In this document: positions 8,874 to 18,265 of the stretch, piece after piece
Position numbering within the stretch: position 1 is the first letter of the stretch
Layout of the letters: every line of letters begins with the position of its first letter
Source of the DNA: Bacteroidales bacterium
Lineage (GTDB): Bacteria > Bacteroidota > Bacteroidia > Bacteroidales > Lentimicrobiaceae
Direction: 5' to 3'
DNA length: 64,000 nt
NCBI GenBank assembly: GCA_016705005.1
Contig: JADIZB010000010.1
Coordinates: forward strand, 1-64,000
Made by a program: the position numbers and the translations under genes
Notes under the pieces: generated by a model
The model's database searches: none
Told to the model about the DNA's origin: nothing
The model's input: only the letters and a program-made list of their open reading frames with translations

Positions 8874-9974
8874 TTAGCATAGGCTTGCAAATGCTTTTGC
8901 AACATTTTCGATCTTGTAATTCTCAATGCCAGCTAGTGCGAATTGATCCGAATAATCACCTTTCAGAAAAGATTGATACTTTTTATCAAGATTGTTAGGT
9001 TTCACATTGAGAACAGGTCTGCCTGTAAGATGATAATCAATTATCTTACTGGGAACCATTTCATCTGTTATATTCTCGAAGTTCACAAGAAAATCTAACT
9101 TGCTTAATTCATATAGTAATTCTTTCCGGGAGATTGGCTTTCGGATCTCTAGCTTGTCGCCAAGCAGATTTCTGTATGGTTCCAGCAAACTGGTTGTAGA
9201 AGTATAAACGATAAATTTGAAGCTGCAATTCAACATTACAAGTTCATCCAGAAACGAAGAAGGGTCTCTGAGCTTATTGTAAAAAGCACCGGCATAAGCA
9301 AAAGTAGGAACATCATTAGATATGGTTCCTATAAAGGTTTCAACATCCTGAAAATCAAATCCCTGTGGAATTATCCTGATTTTATTCTGAAATTTTAGCG
9401 GATAAGCTTTTCTGGCCGATTCAACAGGAATGGCTAAAAATTTTGTTCTGGCAAACATCCATCGCTCAAGCCATCGCCAGTAAAAAGGATAGATTTTTTT
9501 TCCATTTTCACTTCCGGTAAATGGGTCACCGCAATCTGCTATCCAGCAATCTGTAATATGTGGGTTCTTTTTTAAAGCCAATGCACAGCCAAAATGCACA
9601 GAATAGGGTTTTGCAATAGAAATCAACTGATCAAAGAAACGTCTTTCATTTCTGAGGATACTTCTGATCAGAAAAGCAAGTTCAATTTCAGGAAACAGCA
9701 GATACCTGTACAATAATCTGTCCTTAATCCGTGTCAGGATTCCCCTTGAGACACTACTGGTATCCTTATCAGCATACTTTGGAAAAAGCCTGTTTTCTAT
9801 TCGACAATTGTATTTCCCCTGAAACTCATTGTAATCATAACCGTTATTCGTTGTAAGCACGGTTACATTATGCCCCTGCCGACTCAGTTCTTTTGCCAGT
9901 TCAGTTGTGCGGAAAGATCGGGGTGATTGCAAAGGGAAGAAACTCCGTGAAACAATCAGAATACTTTTCTTCAT
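8874..9974 (-). CDS. GT4-family glycosyltransferase
   Basis: An intact 366-residue GT-B glycosyltransferase. The N-terminus reads SILIVSRSFFPLQSPRSFRT, followed by ELSRQGHNVTVLTT, a typical acceptor-side Rossmann domain that begins with the SxxFPP-type loop of GT4 enzymes. The C-terminal half has RIIPQGFDFQDV, FAYAGAFY and a weak donor-site segment near MVPSKIIDYHLTGRP (about residue 320), where the usual ExxP motif is replaced by MVPSKxxDY as in many sugar transferases of this type. Its start overlaps the end of wecB (TAATG at 9972-9976). It should add one sugar to the undecaprenyl-linked repeat at the cytoplasmic face; donor unknown, though a ManNAc-type sugar made by the adjacent WecB is possible. 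Confidence 0.75.
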   Translation of the reverse strand: MKKSILIVSRSFFPLQSPRSFRTTELAKELSRQGHNVTVLTTNNGYDYNEFQGKYNCRIENRLFPKYADKDTSSVSRGILTRIKDRLLYRYLLFPEIELAFLIRSILRNERRFFDQLISIAKPYSVHFGCALALKKNPHITDCWIADCGDPFTGSENGKKIYPFYWRWLERWMFARTKFLAIPVESARKAYPLKFQNKIRIIPQGFDFQDVETFIGTISNDVPTFAYAGAFYNKLRDPSSFLDELVMLNCSFKFIVYTSTTSLLEPYRNLLGDKLEIRKPISRKELLYELSKLDFLVNFENITDEMVPSKIIDYHLTGRPVLNVKPNNLDKKYQSFLKGDYSDQFALAGIENYKIENVAKAFASLC

Positions 9975-11063
9975 TAGAGTTTTATGTTAATGAGGCAATT
10001 TACAATCCGTTCTGCCGCTTTCCCATCCCACAATTCAGGAATTCCGCCTTTTTTCCATTTCCCTTCAAATAAACGTTTCATTGCCGGGCAATATTTGCAG
10101 GATTGGTACCAATCAGTTCATTTGTGCCAATATCTATGGTTTCAGGCCGTTCTGTATTATCTCTGAGGGTAAGGCAGGGAATCCCCATCACAGTGGTTTC
10201 TTCAGTAATACCTCCGGAGTCGGTAATAACGGCTTTTGCATGCTTAACAAGATAGTTAAATTCAAGATAGCCAAGCGGATCAACGATTTTAAGATTAGTC
10301 GCCTGTATGCCGAGTTCTGTAAAGATAACGGCGGTGCGCGGGTGAATCGGAAAGAAGACCGGTAAATGCCTGGCACCCTCAATAATCTCATGCATAAGCG
10401 CCTTCAGTTTCCCGGCTTCATCAACATTGGCAGGACGATGAAGTGTAAGAACAAAATAGTTGCCTTTATCAAGCCCGTCGGTATCCAGAAATGAAGGCTT
10501 TCTAAACCGGTTCATATTAGCGAGCAAGGTGTCAATCATAACATTGCCAACTAAAAAGATACGTTCTTTTTCAATACCTGATTTCAGCAGGTTATTTTTT
10601 GCCAATGGAGTTGTTACAAAAAAATAATCGGCAAGACAATCGGTCACCATTCGGTTTATTTCTTCCGGCATAGTAAGGTCAAAAGACCTGATTCCGGCTT
10701 CAATATGAGCTACTTTCGTATTTAATTTCTTGGCAACGATTGAACAGGACATAGTGGAGGTAACATCACCTACTACTATGACGAGATCCGAAGGATTTGC
10801 TAAAAGCTCCCTTTCAAAAGCAATCATAATCGCGGCAGTTTGCTCTGCCTGTGACCCCCCCCCACAACCCAAATTTGCGTCCGGCTTAGGTATGTTCAAT
10901 TCATCAAAAAAGTGTCACTCATTTTTTGATCATAATGCTGCCCTGTGTGCACCAGACGGTATATTATTTCCCACTTGCTTTTCTTCACTTTGTCAATAGC
11001 ATGGATTATGGGTGCTATTTTCATAAAGTTGGGCCGGGCACCGGCAATTAATGTAATCTTCAT
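9974..11063 (-). pseudogene. wecB: UDP-GlcNAc 2-epimerase (WecB family), two frameshifts
   Basis: The ATG at 11063 gives MKITLIAGARPNFMKIAPI, then HTGQHYDQKMSD, the N-terminal signature of non-hydrolysing UDP-N-acetylglucosamine 2-epimerases. A missing T in the run at 10906-10911 shifts the frame. The central part (10899-10078) continues with NIPKPDANLG, SQAEQTAAIM, VGDVTSTM, HIEAGIRSFD, MPEEINR and DSGGITEE, all standard for the family. A second shift at the G-run 10085-10087 separates the last residues (AMKRLFEGKWKKGGIPELWDGKAAERI). Both breaks are homopolymers, and the corrected protein is about 363 residues, the family length. It converts UDP-GlcNAc to UDP-ManNAc in the cytoplasm. The start overlaps the preceding GT2 stop (ATGA). 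Confidence 0.88.
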
Positions 11064-12021
11064 AGTTGTTTCCGTTTAACTTTTCCCCTGATTGCTTTTG
11101 GAATAAAAGCATATACCAGTAATCGAATCTCAGACAGCTTCCTTATTAACAAAATTCCAAAATAGAATAAAATAAGATTCTTTTTGATCGTATTGCCATC
11201 ATACCTATGGTAAAGATTATAATTAAACAATCCAAGTGTATGCGATAAATTCATCGCACGTGTAAATTCATCTTTGTTGAACTCATATAATTCCTTATAA
11301 CAATTGTATGCGGCTGTAATGTTAGTTTTTCCTTGTTTCATGCTATTTACACCACCTTCGTGTACTCTGTAAACCCCAAATATTTGTGTGAAATAGTATG
11401 CTTTAGCATTTTTTAAAAGATGATAAAACAAATTAATATCCCGTCCATATTTATACTTAACTAAATCATCAAGATTAAGATCATTTCTTCTAAAAACGGC
11501 TGTTAACGTCTTTGTTAACCATTCATTTTTTTGATCTGCAAGAGAAAATGCATATCCAGAATCGTCTGTTAATCTCCCGGTATTCTTTTGATTATTTCAA
11601 CTTTCTCGCCAGTTCCATCTATCATATTAATAAAACCACCAACACAAACTGAATAGTCAGGATTTTTTTCAAGAAAATCAACCTGTTTCTGCAATTTATA
11701 GGGATCAGTCCAATAGTCGTCACCTTCACATAAAGCACTATACTTTCCTTTCACTCTAGAGAAATTGAATTGAGTGTTTACTTTAACACCTTTAGAATAT
11801 TGATTTTCAAATTGATAGATTGGTTTGACAATGTTAGGATATAGTTCTTCGAATTCCCCTAATAATGTTTGCGGTTTCATCCTTTGACGCATCATCATAG
11901 ATCAATATTTCAATTGGAAAATGAAATTTTGTTTAATAAACCCATCCAAACAATCTCGCACATAATCCTGATGATTATATGTAAGACAACAAATACTTAC
12001 AAGTGGATATGACAATATCAT
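11060..12021 (-). pseudogene. GT2-family glycosyltransferase, about three frameshifts
   Basis: Reassembled from four reading-frame pieces. The start at 12021 reads YPLVSICCLTYNHQDYVRDC, the GT-A opening strand of family 2 transferases. Next come FPIEILIYDDASKDETANII with the DDxS donor site, then SALCEGDDYW with the EGDD metal-binding motif (about residue 90), and a C-terminal piece (11431-11060) with VHEGGVNSM. Shifts lie near 11920, at the C-run 11856-11859 and near 11573. The complete protein would be about 320 residues. The VHxGG motif is common in inverting GT2 enzymes of capsule loci. Function: addition of one sugar to the repeat unit at the membrane; donor unknown. Confidence 0.8.
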
Positions 12022-12027
12022 GTTATT

Positions 12028-12677
12028 TTATTTAGATAAAAGATGGGCAGGATTACCAATCCAGATTTCGTTTTCGCCAGTATTCTTTGTTAGAACAGCA
12101 CCCATTCCAACTGTTGAGTAATTCCCAAGTGTTAAAAACTCCCGAATGGTAGCATTCAAACTAACAAAAACACCATCACCAATTGTTAAATAAGCTCCTG
12201 TACAGGATGCGGCGGCGAAAAAACAGTAATCTCCAATTGTATTATTGTGGCCAATTACTGCATTGATCATAATTCTGCAATTCTTTCCAATAGTCACTCC
12301 TGGTGAGATGCTAACATTTGGCATAACTATGCAACCTACACCAAGTTTTACATTTGGAGCTACATAAGCTGAGGGATGTACGAATGTTACATACCTTTCA
12401 TCAGGAATATTCAAAGACTCAATTAATGCAATGCGTTCTTTTTGAAAACCTATTTTCCAATTGAATTGATAAAATAATAATCCTCTCTTATCAGATCTGG
12501 TATATCCCGAAGTCCTCCGATTACAGGATACCCTTCTATTTCTGAAACATTATCCCTGTCGTTTATGTATCCGACAAATTCAAGTTCTGAATTCCACCTT
12601 TTACTAGCATCAATAATGGCAAATGCTATAACACTTGCATTCCCACCACCACCCATTATAAGTACTTTCTTTTTCAT
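12028..12677 (-). pseudogene. NeuD/PglD-family sugar O- or N-acyltransferase, one frameshift
   Basis: The true start is the ATG at 12677 (KKKVLIMGGGGNASVI), a Rossmann-like nucleotide-sugar-binding N-terminus. After a missing A/T at the run 12453-12456 the frame continues with LNIPDERYVTFVHPSAYVAP and left-handed beta-helix hexapeptide repeats (VKLGVG, VSISPGVTIGKN, NNTIGDYCF, TLGNYSTVGMGAVLTKN) to the stop at 12028. The catalytic histidine of this family corresponds to H in INAVIGHNNTIGDY. Total about 216 residues, as in PglD and NeuD. PglD acetylates the 4-amino group of a UDP-4-amino sugar with acetyl-CoA, so this is a strong candidate to acylate the 4-amino sugar made by the VioA-like aminotransferase nearby. 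Confidence 0.8.
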
Positions 12678-12753
12678 GTTAATTTTATTATTGACAAAAA
12701 AAAACGAAAACAAAAAAACGAAAACAAAAACAGGAAGAACACTTTATTTTATG

Positions 12754-13443
12754 CTATACAAACTCATACTTATTTAAAAATGTTTTAATTACTTCGATGT
12801 CATTGAACATCAAAACGTCAATTATTGACAAAAAGGGAATGAATTCATTTTTAAATTGTTTATAAAATATCTCCTTCGTTTGTAAAAATTTGAGTTCTAT
12901 ACCATTTGCCAGAAAATTATCACGATGATACAATGGCATTCCACCTATTGCATTTACATATATAGTGGCACCTAACAAATTACAAATTGAAATAACTTTT
13001 GCTTCACCTTTTAAACTATTATCCTTTTTTAAATCAGAAGACATAAGTACGTTTGTTGATATTTGCAAATACTTATTAATAAGCATGATACTATTCTGTA
13101 TAAAAGCACTTAAACGTTTATCACTAAATGACAGAATCTCACCAATCAGTTCATTTGCTTCTTCATAGAATGGGGCTTTTATGTAGGATTGTTCAATTGT
13201 TTTCCTGAATTTTTTAAAATCATCTTTGATGACGATATCATTAATAATTCTATTGGGGCTGGCATTTTCAAGGGAAATTGAAAAAAGCTGTTTATTGCTG
13301 TTAACTAGAATGTTATTCCGGTTAATCCATCCTCCTTTGATGTAATTTACATCATCATAAATAATATATATATCAACAGCGTTGATAAGTTGAAAATAAC
13401 CAATGTATGGAAACAAATACGGCTGCATTAATCCGACAATCAT
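12754..13443 (-). CDS. WbqC-family protein
   Basis: Start chosen at the ATG at 13443, giving MIVGLMQPYLFPYIGYFQLI, the nearly invariant opening of the WbqC-like family (PF08889). A TTG two codons earlier is possible but overlaps the upstream CitE-like stop. The 229-residue protein also has the typical DDVNYIKGGWINRN segment near residue 33. WbqC-like genes recur in O-antigen and capsule clusters, but I know of no established reaction; an acyl- or aminoacyl-transfer step is only a guess. It sits directly between the CitE-like and NeuD-like genes, so a role in building or loading an amino-sugar substituent fits the context. Confidence 0.8.
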   Translation of the reverse strand: MIVGLMQPYLFPYIGYFQLINAVDIYIIYDDVNYIKGGWINRNNILVNSNKQLFSISLENASPNRIINDIVIKDDFKKFRKTIEQSYIKAPFYEEANELIGEILSFSDKRLSAFIQNSIMLINKYLQISTNVLMSSDLKKDNSLKGEAKVISICNLLGATIYVNAIGGMPLYHRDNFLANGIELKFLQTKEIFYKQFKNEFIPFLSIIDVLMFNDIEVIKTFLNKYEFV

Positions 13444-13445
13444 TG

Positions 13446-14333
13446 TCAATTAGATTTATTCAAAATTAATTTATGTTTTTTAAGTGTCTTTTTTGCAGCG
13501 AGTACCATAGGTGGTCCGATAAATTTTCCATTCATCAATGCAACACCCATCCCACTTTGGCTGGCTTCTTCAGATAACTTCAACATTTCATTTGCATCGG
13601 TGACTTCCTTTTCGGAAGGTGAATAGTGCTGATGTACAAGTGGTAGTTCTTTTGGATTTAATACCAGCATGCCTTCAAACCCAAGTTTTTTGGCAACTAT
13701 AATATTATGTTCAAGATCTTCAAGATCGTGCACGTTGATATGCACAGTATCAATAGGTATTACTTTATTTGCCCTGGCTGCCATGGCAATGATTGCCCTG
13801 GGTGTGTACAAACTCTGATGTGTTGAATCGTGAATCCCTTCAAGGTCGGTTATAAAATCTTCACTACCGTAAGCAATCGCAATAACACGCTTTGAAACCT
13901 TACAGATTTCCTGAGCATTTAATACTGCTGCAGAAGTTTCGATTAGAGGAATCAATTTAAAAGTTCCTTGAGGGATTCCCTTCTCATATTCAATAGTATC
14001 CAGTAGTTTGTCGATAAAGTAAACATCCTGACCAGTATAGGATTTCGGATACATAAATCCATCAACACCAGGAATGGTCAGCTGAAGAAGGTCTGCTAGC
14101 AATTGACCGCTTTCCCGGTCATTTACACGGGGGAACACAAGATGGTTTTTAAATGCCCCCCGGGTAACCCACTGTATAATGTTATCGCGGGCAACTTGCT
14201 TATTACTTAATGGTTGAACTGAATCTTCAATATCCAATAAAAGGACATCAGCTGTTGACTTTTCAGCACTCGCAAGCAACTTTTCATTGTGGCCCGGAAC
14301 AAACATCAAACTACGCATCAGAAAATCACTCAT
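13446..14333 (-). CDS. CitE-like HpcH/HpaI aldolase family lyase, copy 1
   Basis: A 295-residue member of the citrate lyase beta/malyl-CoA lyase family (PF03328). Ordered motifs: RSLMFVPGHNEKLLASA (about 7-23), VLLLDIEDSV (about 30), VFPRVND with the CoA/oxalate-contacting arginine, FMYPKS, LIPLIETSAAVLNA with the metal-ligand glutamate (about 131), and AYGSEDFITDLEG with the aspartate ligand (about 155). Such enzymes cleave or form 3-hydroxyacyl-CoA thioesters such as malyl- or citramalyl-CoA, using Mg2+. Finding one in a sugar cluster, next to a MaoC hydratase whose coding region it overlaps by 8 bases, suggests synthesis of an acyl donor rather than central metabolism. Substrate is inferred, not shown. 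Confidence 0.8.
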   Translation of the reverse strand: MSDFLMRSLMFVPGHNEKLLASAEKSTADVLLLDIEDSVQPLSNKQVARDNIIQWVTRGAFKNHLVFPRVNDRESGQLLADLLQLTIPGVDGFMYPKSYTGQDVYFIDKLLDTIEYEKGIPQGTFKLIPLIETSAAVLNAQEICKVSKRVIAIAYGSEDFITDLEGIHDSTHQSLYTPRAIIAMAARANKVIPIDTVHINVHDLEDLEHNIIVAKKLGFEGMLVLNPKELPLVHQHYSPSEKEVTDANEMLKLSEEASQSGMGVALMNGKFIGPPMVLAAKKTLKKHKLILNKSN

Positions 14334-14796
14334 ATTTCATATCCTTTCTTTTAATTAGTACTCTTCTACGAAAACGGAGTATATCTTCCCCATTCTGATT
14401 ATAGGCGATGGTTTCAACATAAATAGTTCCGCGATCGTTCTTGCTTTTCGATTCTGTTTTTTCAAGAATTACTGTTCGTGCATAAATGGTATCATTGATA
14501 AATACAGGCCCGAGATGCTCAATGTTTTCATAGCCCAGATTTGCTATTGCCTTTCCACTTATATCCGGCACGGTGATGCCGACAGCAAGACTAAATACCA
14601 AAGTTCCAACAACCATTATTTTGCCATGTTGGTTTTTTGAAGCATACTCAATGTTGGTATGTACAGGATGATGGTTCATAGTCAAAAGACTAAAAAAATT
14701 ATTATCGCTTTCAAAAATCGTTTTGGATAGTGAGTGCATTATTACAGCTCCGATTTCAAAGTCTTCAAAAAAGTTTCCAAGTTTACTTGCTTCCAT
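14326..14796 (-). CDS. MaoC-like hot-dog dehydratase
   Basis: A 156-residue single hot-dog-fold protein. Near residues 25-52 it has a TIFESDNNFFSLLTMN segment followed by HHPVHTNIEYA. This matches the active-site helix of MaoC dehydratases related to mesaconyl-CoA/itaconyl-CoA hydratases, with Asp in ESDN and His in HPVH as the expected catalytic pair. VGTLVFSLAVGI and NIEHLGPVFINDTIYA follow in family order. It would hydrate or dehydrate an enoyl/3-hydroxyacyl-CoA. It overlaps both CitE-like genes (8 bases downstream, 14 bases upstream), a tight three-gene block that recalls itaconate and methylmalyl-CoA pathways but lies here in a polysaccharide locus. Confidence 0.8.
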   Translation of the reverse strand: MEASKLGNFFEDFEIGAVIMHSLSKTIFESDNNFFSLLTMNHHPVHTNIEYASKNQHGKIMVVGTLVFSLAVGITVPDISGKAIANLGYENIEHLGPVFINDTIYARTVILEKTESKSKNDRGTIYVETIAYNQNGEDILRFRRRVLIKRKDMKYE

Positions 14797-15611
14797 AATA
14801 TTTATTTAACTCAATAATATTCTGAAAATTCTTAATATGAGGTGGCTCTACCGCTTTCCCATTATAAACAAAAACAGAAGGTTGCCCGAGCTCATTATAT
14901 TCCCTTATAACAGCCATTGCTTCCTGTATTTCCAATTCTGAATATTTTCTGGATTTTGTCAAAAGTTTAAGCTGTGAAGGATGAATTACGAATTTTGCAT
15001 CAAACCCCATCTTTTCAGCTTCAATAAGTTCCAATATAAAGATATCCTCTTTATCCAATTCCATGCAGGCAATATCAATGGAGATAATGCCAAATGCTTT
15101 TGCAATGCCGGCTACAATAAACCGGGGATATCTCAAAAAATCATATTGGTGCACCATTCCGGTTGCAAGACAGTAATCCTGGCTTCCAAATGCAAGGCCA
15201 GTTACATTCAGTTTAGTATTTGAGATTGTATCATATAAACTGAATAAAGCTCCTGGATTTTCAATAAGAAGGATAAAGTTACATTCTGCTATCAGTGTTT
15301 GTGACAATGAAAATTCGATTTTCCGTAGGTCATTGATGCCATTATATTTAGGAATCAAAAAATTCCTGTATCCTAATGAAAGTAATTTTTCAAGCAATTC
15401 TTCAATAACGAAGTCACCTCCGAACAAATTTGGACGTAAAAATATATTTTGCTTATTATTTACAAAATGCAAGTTTCCCAATAATAGAATCAAGCTCGGT
15501 TGCAGAAATCGAATCTTCCAGATCAATTATCAGGACATCCGCTTGGATGCTTTCAAGTTTCTCAATCAATCTCGGATGACTACCCGGAATAAAAAAATAA
15601 GACTTTAGCAT
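14783..15611 (-). pseudogene. CitE-like lyase, copy 2, one frameshift
   Basis: The start at 15611 overlaps the aminotransferase stop and reads KSYFFIPGSHPRLIEKLESI, then VLIIDLEDSISATEL. A shift near 15480 separates this from the main frame (15526-14783) with NIFLRPNLFGGD, NFLIPKYNG, FILLIENPGAL, LAFGSQDYCLATG and FVIHPSQLKLL. The Arg, Glu and Asp positions used for substrate and Mg2+ in CitE homologues are all retained (RPN, IEN, SQD). At about 276 residues it is shorter and more diverged than copy 1. Either the two copies act on different acyl-CoAs, or they form a hetero-oligomer; the sequence does not tell which. Confidence 0.75.
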
Positions 15612-16726
15612 TTTCCGTTTTTTATAATCTCAGAAATGAAAATAATCTCATCATTACTTAGGGTCGGATATATAGGAAGACAAATCACTTTATCTGCAAC
15701 TTCTTCTGCCACAACAAGATTTTCAGGTTTCGAAGATGGTAATCCTCTGTAAGTTGGAAATTGGCTTATCAAAGGATAAAAATACCTACGACCAAAGATA
15801 TTGTGTTTTTTCAGCTCTTCATAAAGCTCATCCCTTGTTTTTCCATAAATACCCGAATCAACCAAAACAGGGAAATAAGAATATGCATGATGAACGTCTT
15901 CAATATCAGACAGGCACCTGATTCCTGCAACATTTTTTAACTGCACCCGATAGCTGTCGGCAATGGCCTTTCGTTTGGCAATATTATCATCTACGTATTT
16001 TAACTGCAGCAATCCGTAAGCGGCCTGCAATTCATTCATCTTTGCATTGATACCCGGGGCGATGACCGTAGTTTCACCTGCAAAGCCAAAATTCTTAAGA
16101 TAATCAATCCGCTGTTTCATTTTTTCGTCGTGGCAGATAATGGCCCCTCCTTCTATGGTATTGAAAACCTTGGTTGCATGAAAACTCAGGATGGACAGGT
16201 CACCGAAATTAAGTAAAGATTGTCCGTCCACTTTAACGCCGAAAGCGTGGGCGGCATCATAAATCAGTTTCAGACCATAGGTATCGGCGATCTGCTGAAA
16301 ACGTTCAAGATTACAGGGATTACCATAGACATGTACCGGCATAATGGCCGTAGTCTGCGGGGTAATGGCCGCTTCAACTTTATCCGGATCAAGATTAAAA
16401 AAGTCAGGTTCAATATCGGCAAAAACCGGTTTAATATTGTTCCACCAAAGGGAATGCGTTGTTGCAACAAAGCTAAACGGTGTAGTAATGACTTCACCCG
16501 TAATTCGCAAAGCCTGAAGCGCTGTAATAAGGGCAAGGGTTCCGTTTGACAATACAGAGAGATAATTCACTCCCAAATATTCTGCCAGTTCCTTTTCAAA
16601 TTGCCTGTGAAAGGGGCCATTGTTCGTGAGAATTTTATTCTCCCAGATTTGCTTCAGATATTCAGTAAATTCTTCCAGCGGTGGCAAGGCTGGCTGGGTG
16701 ACATAAATAGGTTTACTTTCTTCCAT
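15605..16726 (-). CDS. vioA: VioA-like dTDP-4-amino-4,6-dideoxyglucose transaminase (DegT/DnrJ/EryC1/StrS)
   Basis: A 373-residue PLP-dependent sugar aminotransferase. The opening YVTQPALPPLEEFTEYLKQI, then LTNNGPFHRQFE, LALITALQALRITGEVITTP, MPVHVYGNPCNLE, YDAAHAFGVK and SFHATKVFNTIEGGA strongly resemble VioA as I remember it. K186 (codon at 16169-16171) is the Schiff-base lysine. VioA converts dTDP-4-keto-6-deoxyglucose and glutamate to dTDP-4-amino-4,6-dideoxy-D-glucose (dTDP-Qui4N). The RmlA in this cluster would make dTDP-glucose; the RmlB dehydratase needed between them is not in the window. The gene overlaps the flippase end by 14 bases and the second CitE-like gene start, placing amine and acyl-supply genes in one transcript. 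Confidence 0.82.
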   Translation of the reverse strand: MEESKPIYVTQPALPPLEEFTEYLKQIWENKILTNNGPFHRQFEKELAEYLGVNYLSVLSNGTLALITALQALRITGEVITTPFSFVATTHSLWWNNIKPVFADIEPDFFNLDPDKVEAAITPQTTAIMPVHVYGNPCNLERFQQIADTYGLKLIYDAAHAFGVKVDGQSLLNFGDLSILSFHATKVFNTIEGGAIICHDEKMKQRIDYLKNFGFAGETTVIAPGINAKMNELQAAYGLLQLKYVDDNIAKRKAIADSYRVQLKNVAGIRCLSDIEDVHHAYSYFPVLVDSGIYGKTRDELYEELKKHNIFGRRYFYPLISQFPTYRGLPSSKPENLVVAEEVADKVICLPIYPTLSNDEIIFISEIIKNGKC

Positions 16727-18180
16727 TTTTAATGTTGGTTAGTTTTGAAGAAATAATCTCCTTTAAGGTGAGATAGGCATCAGGTTTAAAATACTCACAA
16801 ATACTCAGAACCACTATTCCACCTGTAAATATCTGAATAATCAGGTTCAAAATCATACTAAAATGCAAAAACCGGCCAAGTATAAAAACGGCCATGCCGG
16901 AAATTAAAGCAAGAACAAATGATGGCAGGATATCGGAAATCTGCTCTTTAATTGGATAATCAATCAACCTTCCAGACCAGTAACTATTCAAATAGTAAGC
17001 AAAAAACTATTCAGAATCATGCCAGCTATCATAATTTTTATTCCAAAGAATACTCCTAAAAAGATTGTAGGTATAGCCAGTATTTTTTTAATTATTTCCA
17101 GTTTAAGAAAAAGATCTGACCGACCCTTTACATTAAGCATATTTAAGTTAAGTGAATGCAATGGATACATCATTCCAACAAAGCAAAGCATTTGAAGGTA
17201 AACAACTGATGTGCGCCACTTTTCACCTATCAAGGAAATAATCAGAGGTTCAGCAATGGCAGACAACCCGAGCATTAACACAAAGGTCATCAGCATTATA
17301 GCTTTGATCAGCTTCTTGTACCCTGCTTTAAGTTTAACCGGATTATCCTGCAACTGGGCCAGAACAGGATAACTAACCCTTGAAACCACGCCATTGATGT
17401 TGGTAGAAGGGAGATCTTTAAACTGAACGGCCCTGGTATAGAAACCCAATTCCTGAGCTGAGAAATATTTACCAATCACGAGATAATAGATATTCCGGTA
17501 AAGTGTGTCAATCAATCCGCTTAAAAGCAATTTATAACCAAAAGAAAAAGACTCTGAAAAGAATTTTTGCTGAACACTAACAACGGCCGCCACTTGTTAA
17601 ACAACCATAATAAAATTGAGTTCACTCCTCTTTGGCTTAAAGTCTTCGCAACAAGGCTCCATACTCCAAATCCCATAAAAGCCATACCAATACCTACAAT
17701 TCCGGATATAATGGACGATGTAACCGATACTTTGGTCTGAAGTTTAAAATCAACCCGCTTGGTCAGGGTCGTGCGTTGAATTATTGTTAGCGAGTCAATG
17801 ATCACAACAAATGCCAATACTCTGACCAGATTCTTCAGCTGGGGTTCATCAAAGAATGCCGAAATAGCGGGGGCTGTAAAGAATAGCAATAGAAAGAAAA
17901 AAATACCGACTCCGAGATTAAAATAAAAAACGGTTGAATAATCGGTTTCTGAACAATCCTTTTTTCGGATTAGTGCCTGGCTAAACCCGCTGTTTATCAA
18001 TGATTCCGAAACAGCGATAAAAATCGTAATCATCCCAATTAAACCGAATTCCTTTGGGGACAGCAATCGGGCAAGAACAATTCCGACAATAAATGTAAAA
18101 CCATTGGTTGCTATATTATCTATAAAACTCCAGATAAAGCCATGAATGGTTTTTTGCTTAAGTGTTGACAAAATATACAA
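16713..18180 (-). pseudogene. Wzx-like flippase (MOP superfamily), two frameshifts
   Basis: Three frames reconstruct one polysaccharide flippase of about 489 residues. The start reads STLKQKTIHGFIWSFIDNI; the first codon is TTG (18180, or TTG at 18171), since no ATG is available and a stop lies upstream. It continues with ARLLSPKEFGLIGM and SGFSQALIRKK, both typical of Wzx-like polysaccharide_synt proteins, and has about 12-14 hydrophobic helices. Shifts fall in the A-runs 17545-17549 (restoring SLFSFGYKLLLSG) and 17001-17006 (restoring the last membrane segments to NIKNGRK). Both are homopolymers. It would flip an undecaprenyl-PP-oligosaccharide across the inner membrane. A second flippase lies at 21267-22751. 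Confidence 0.85.
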
Positions 18181-18265
18181 TTTTTAAATTCGAACTTTTG
18201 CTAGGACATGCATATATTATGGATATTACACATAAACGAAAGGACGAGATTATATAAACTGGAAA

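Noticed and set aside
11060..12021. Programmed frameshifting in the glycosyltransferase genes
   Set aside because: Shifts differ in direction and site, occur up to three per gene, and are spread through unrelated families; no consistent slippery site with stimulatory structure is seen.
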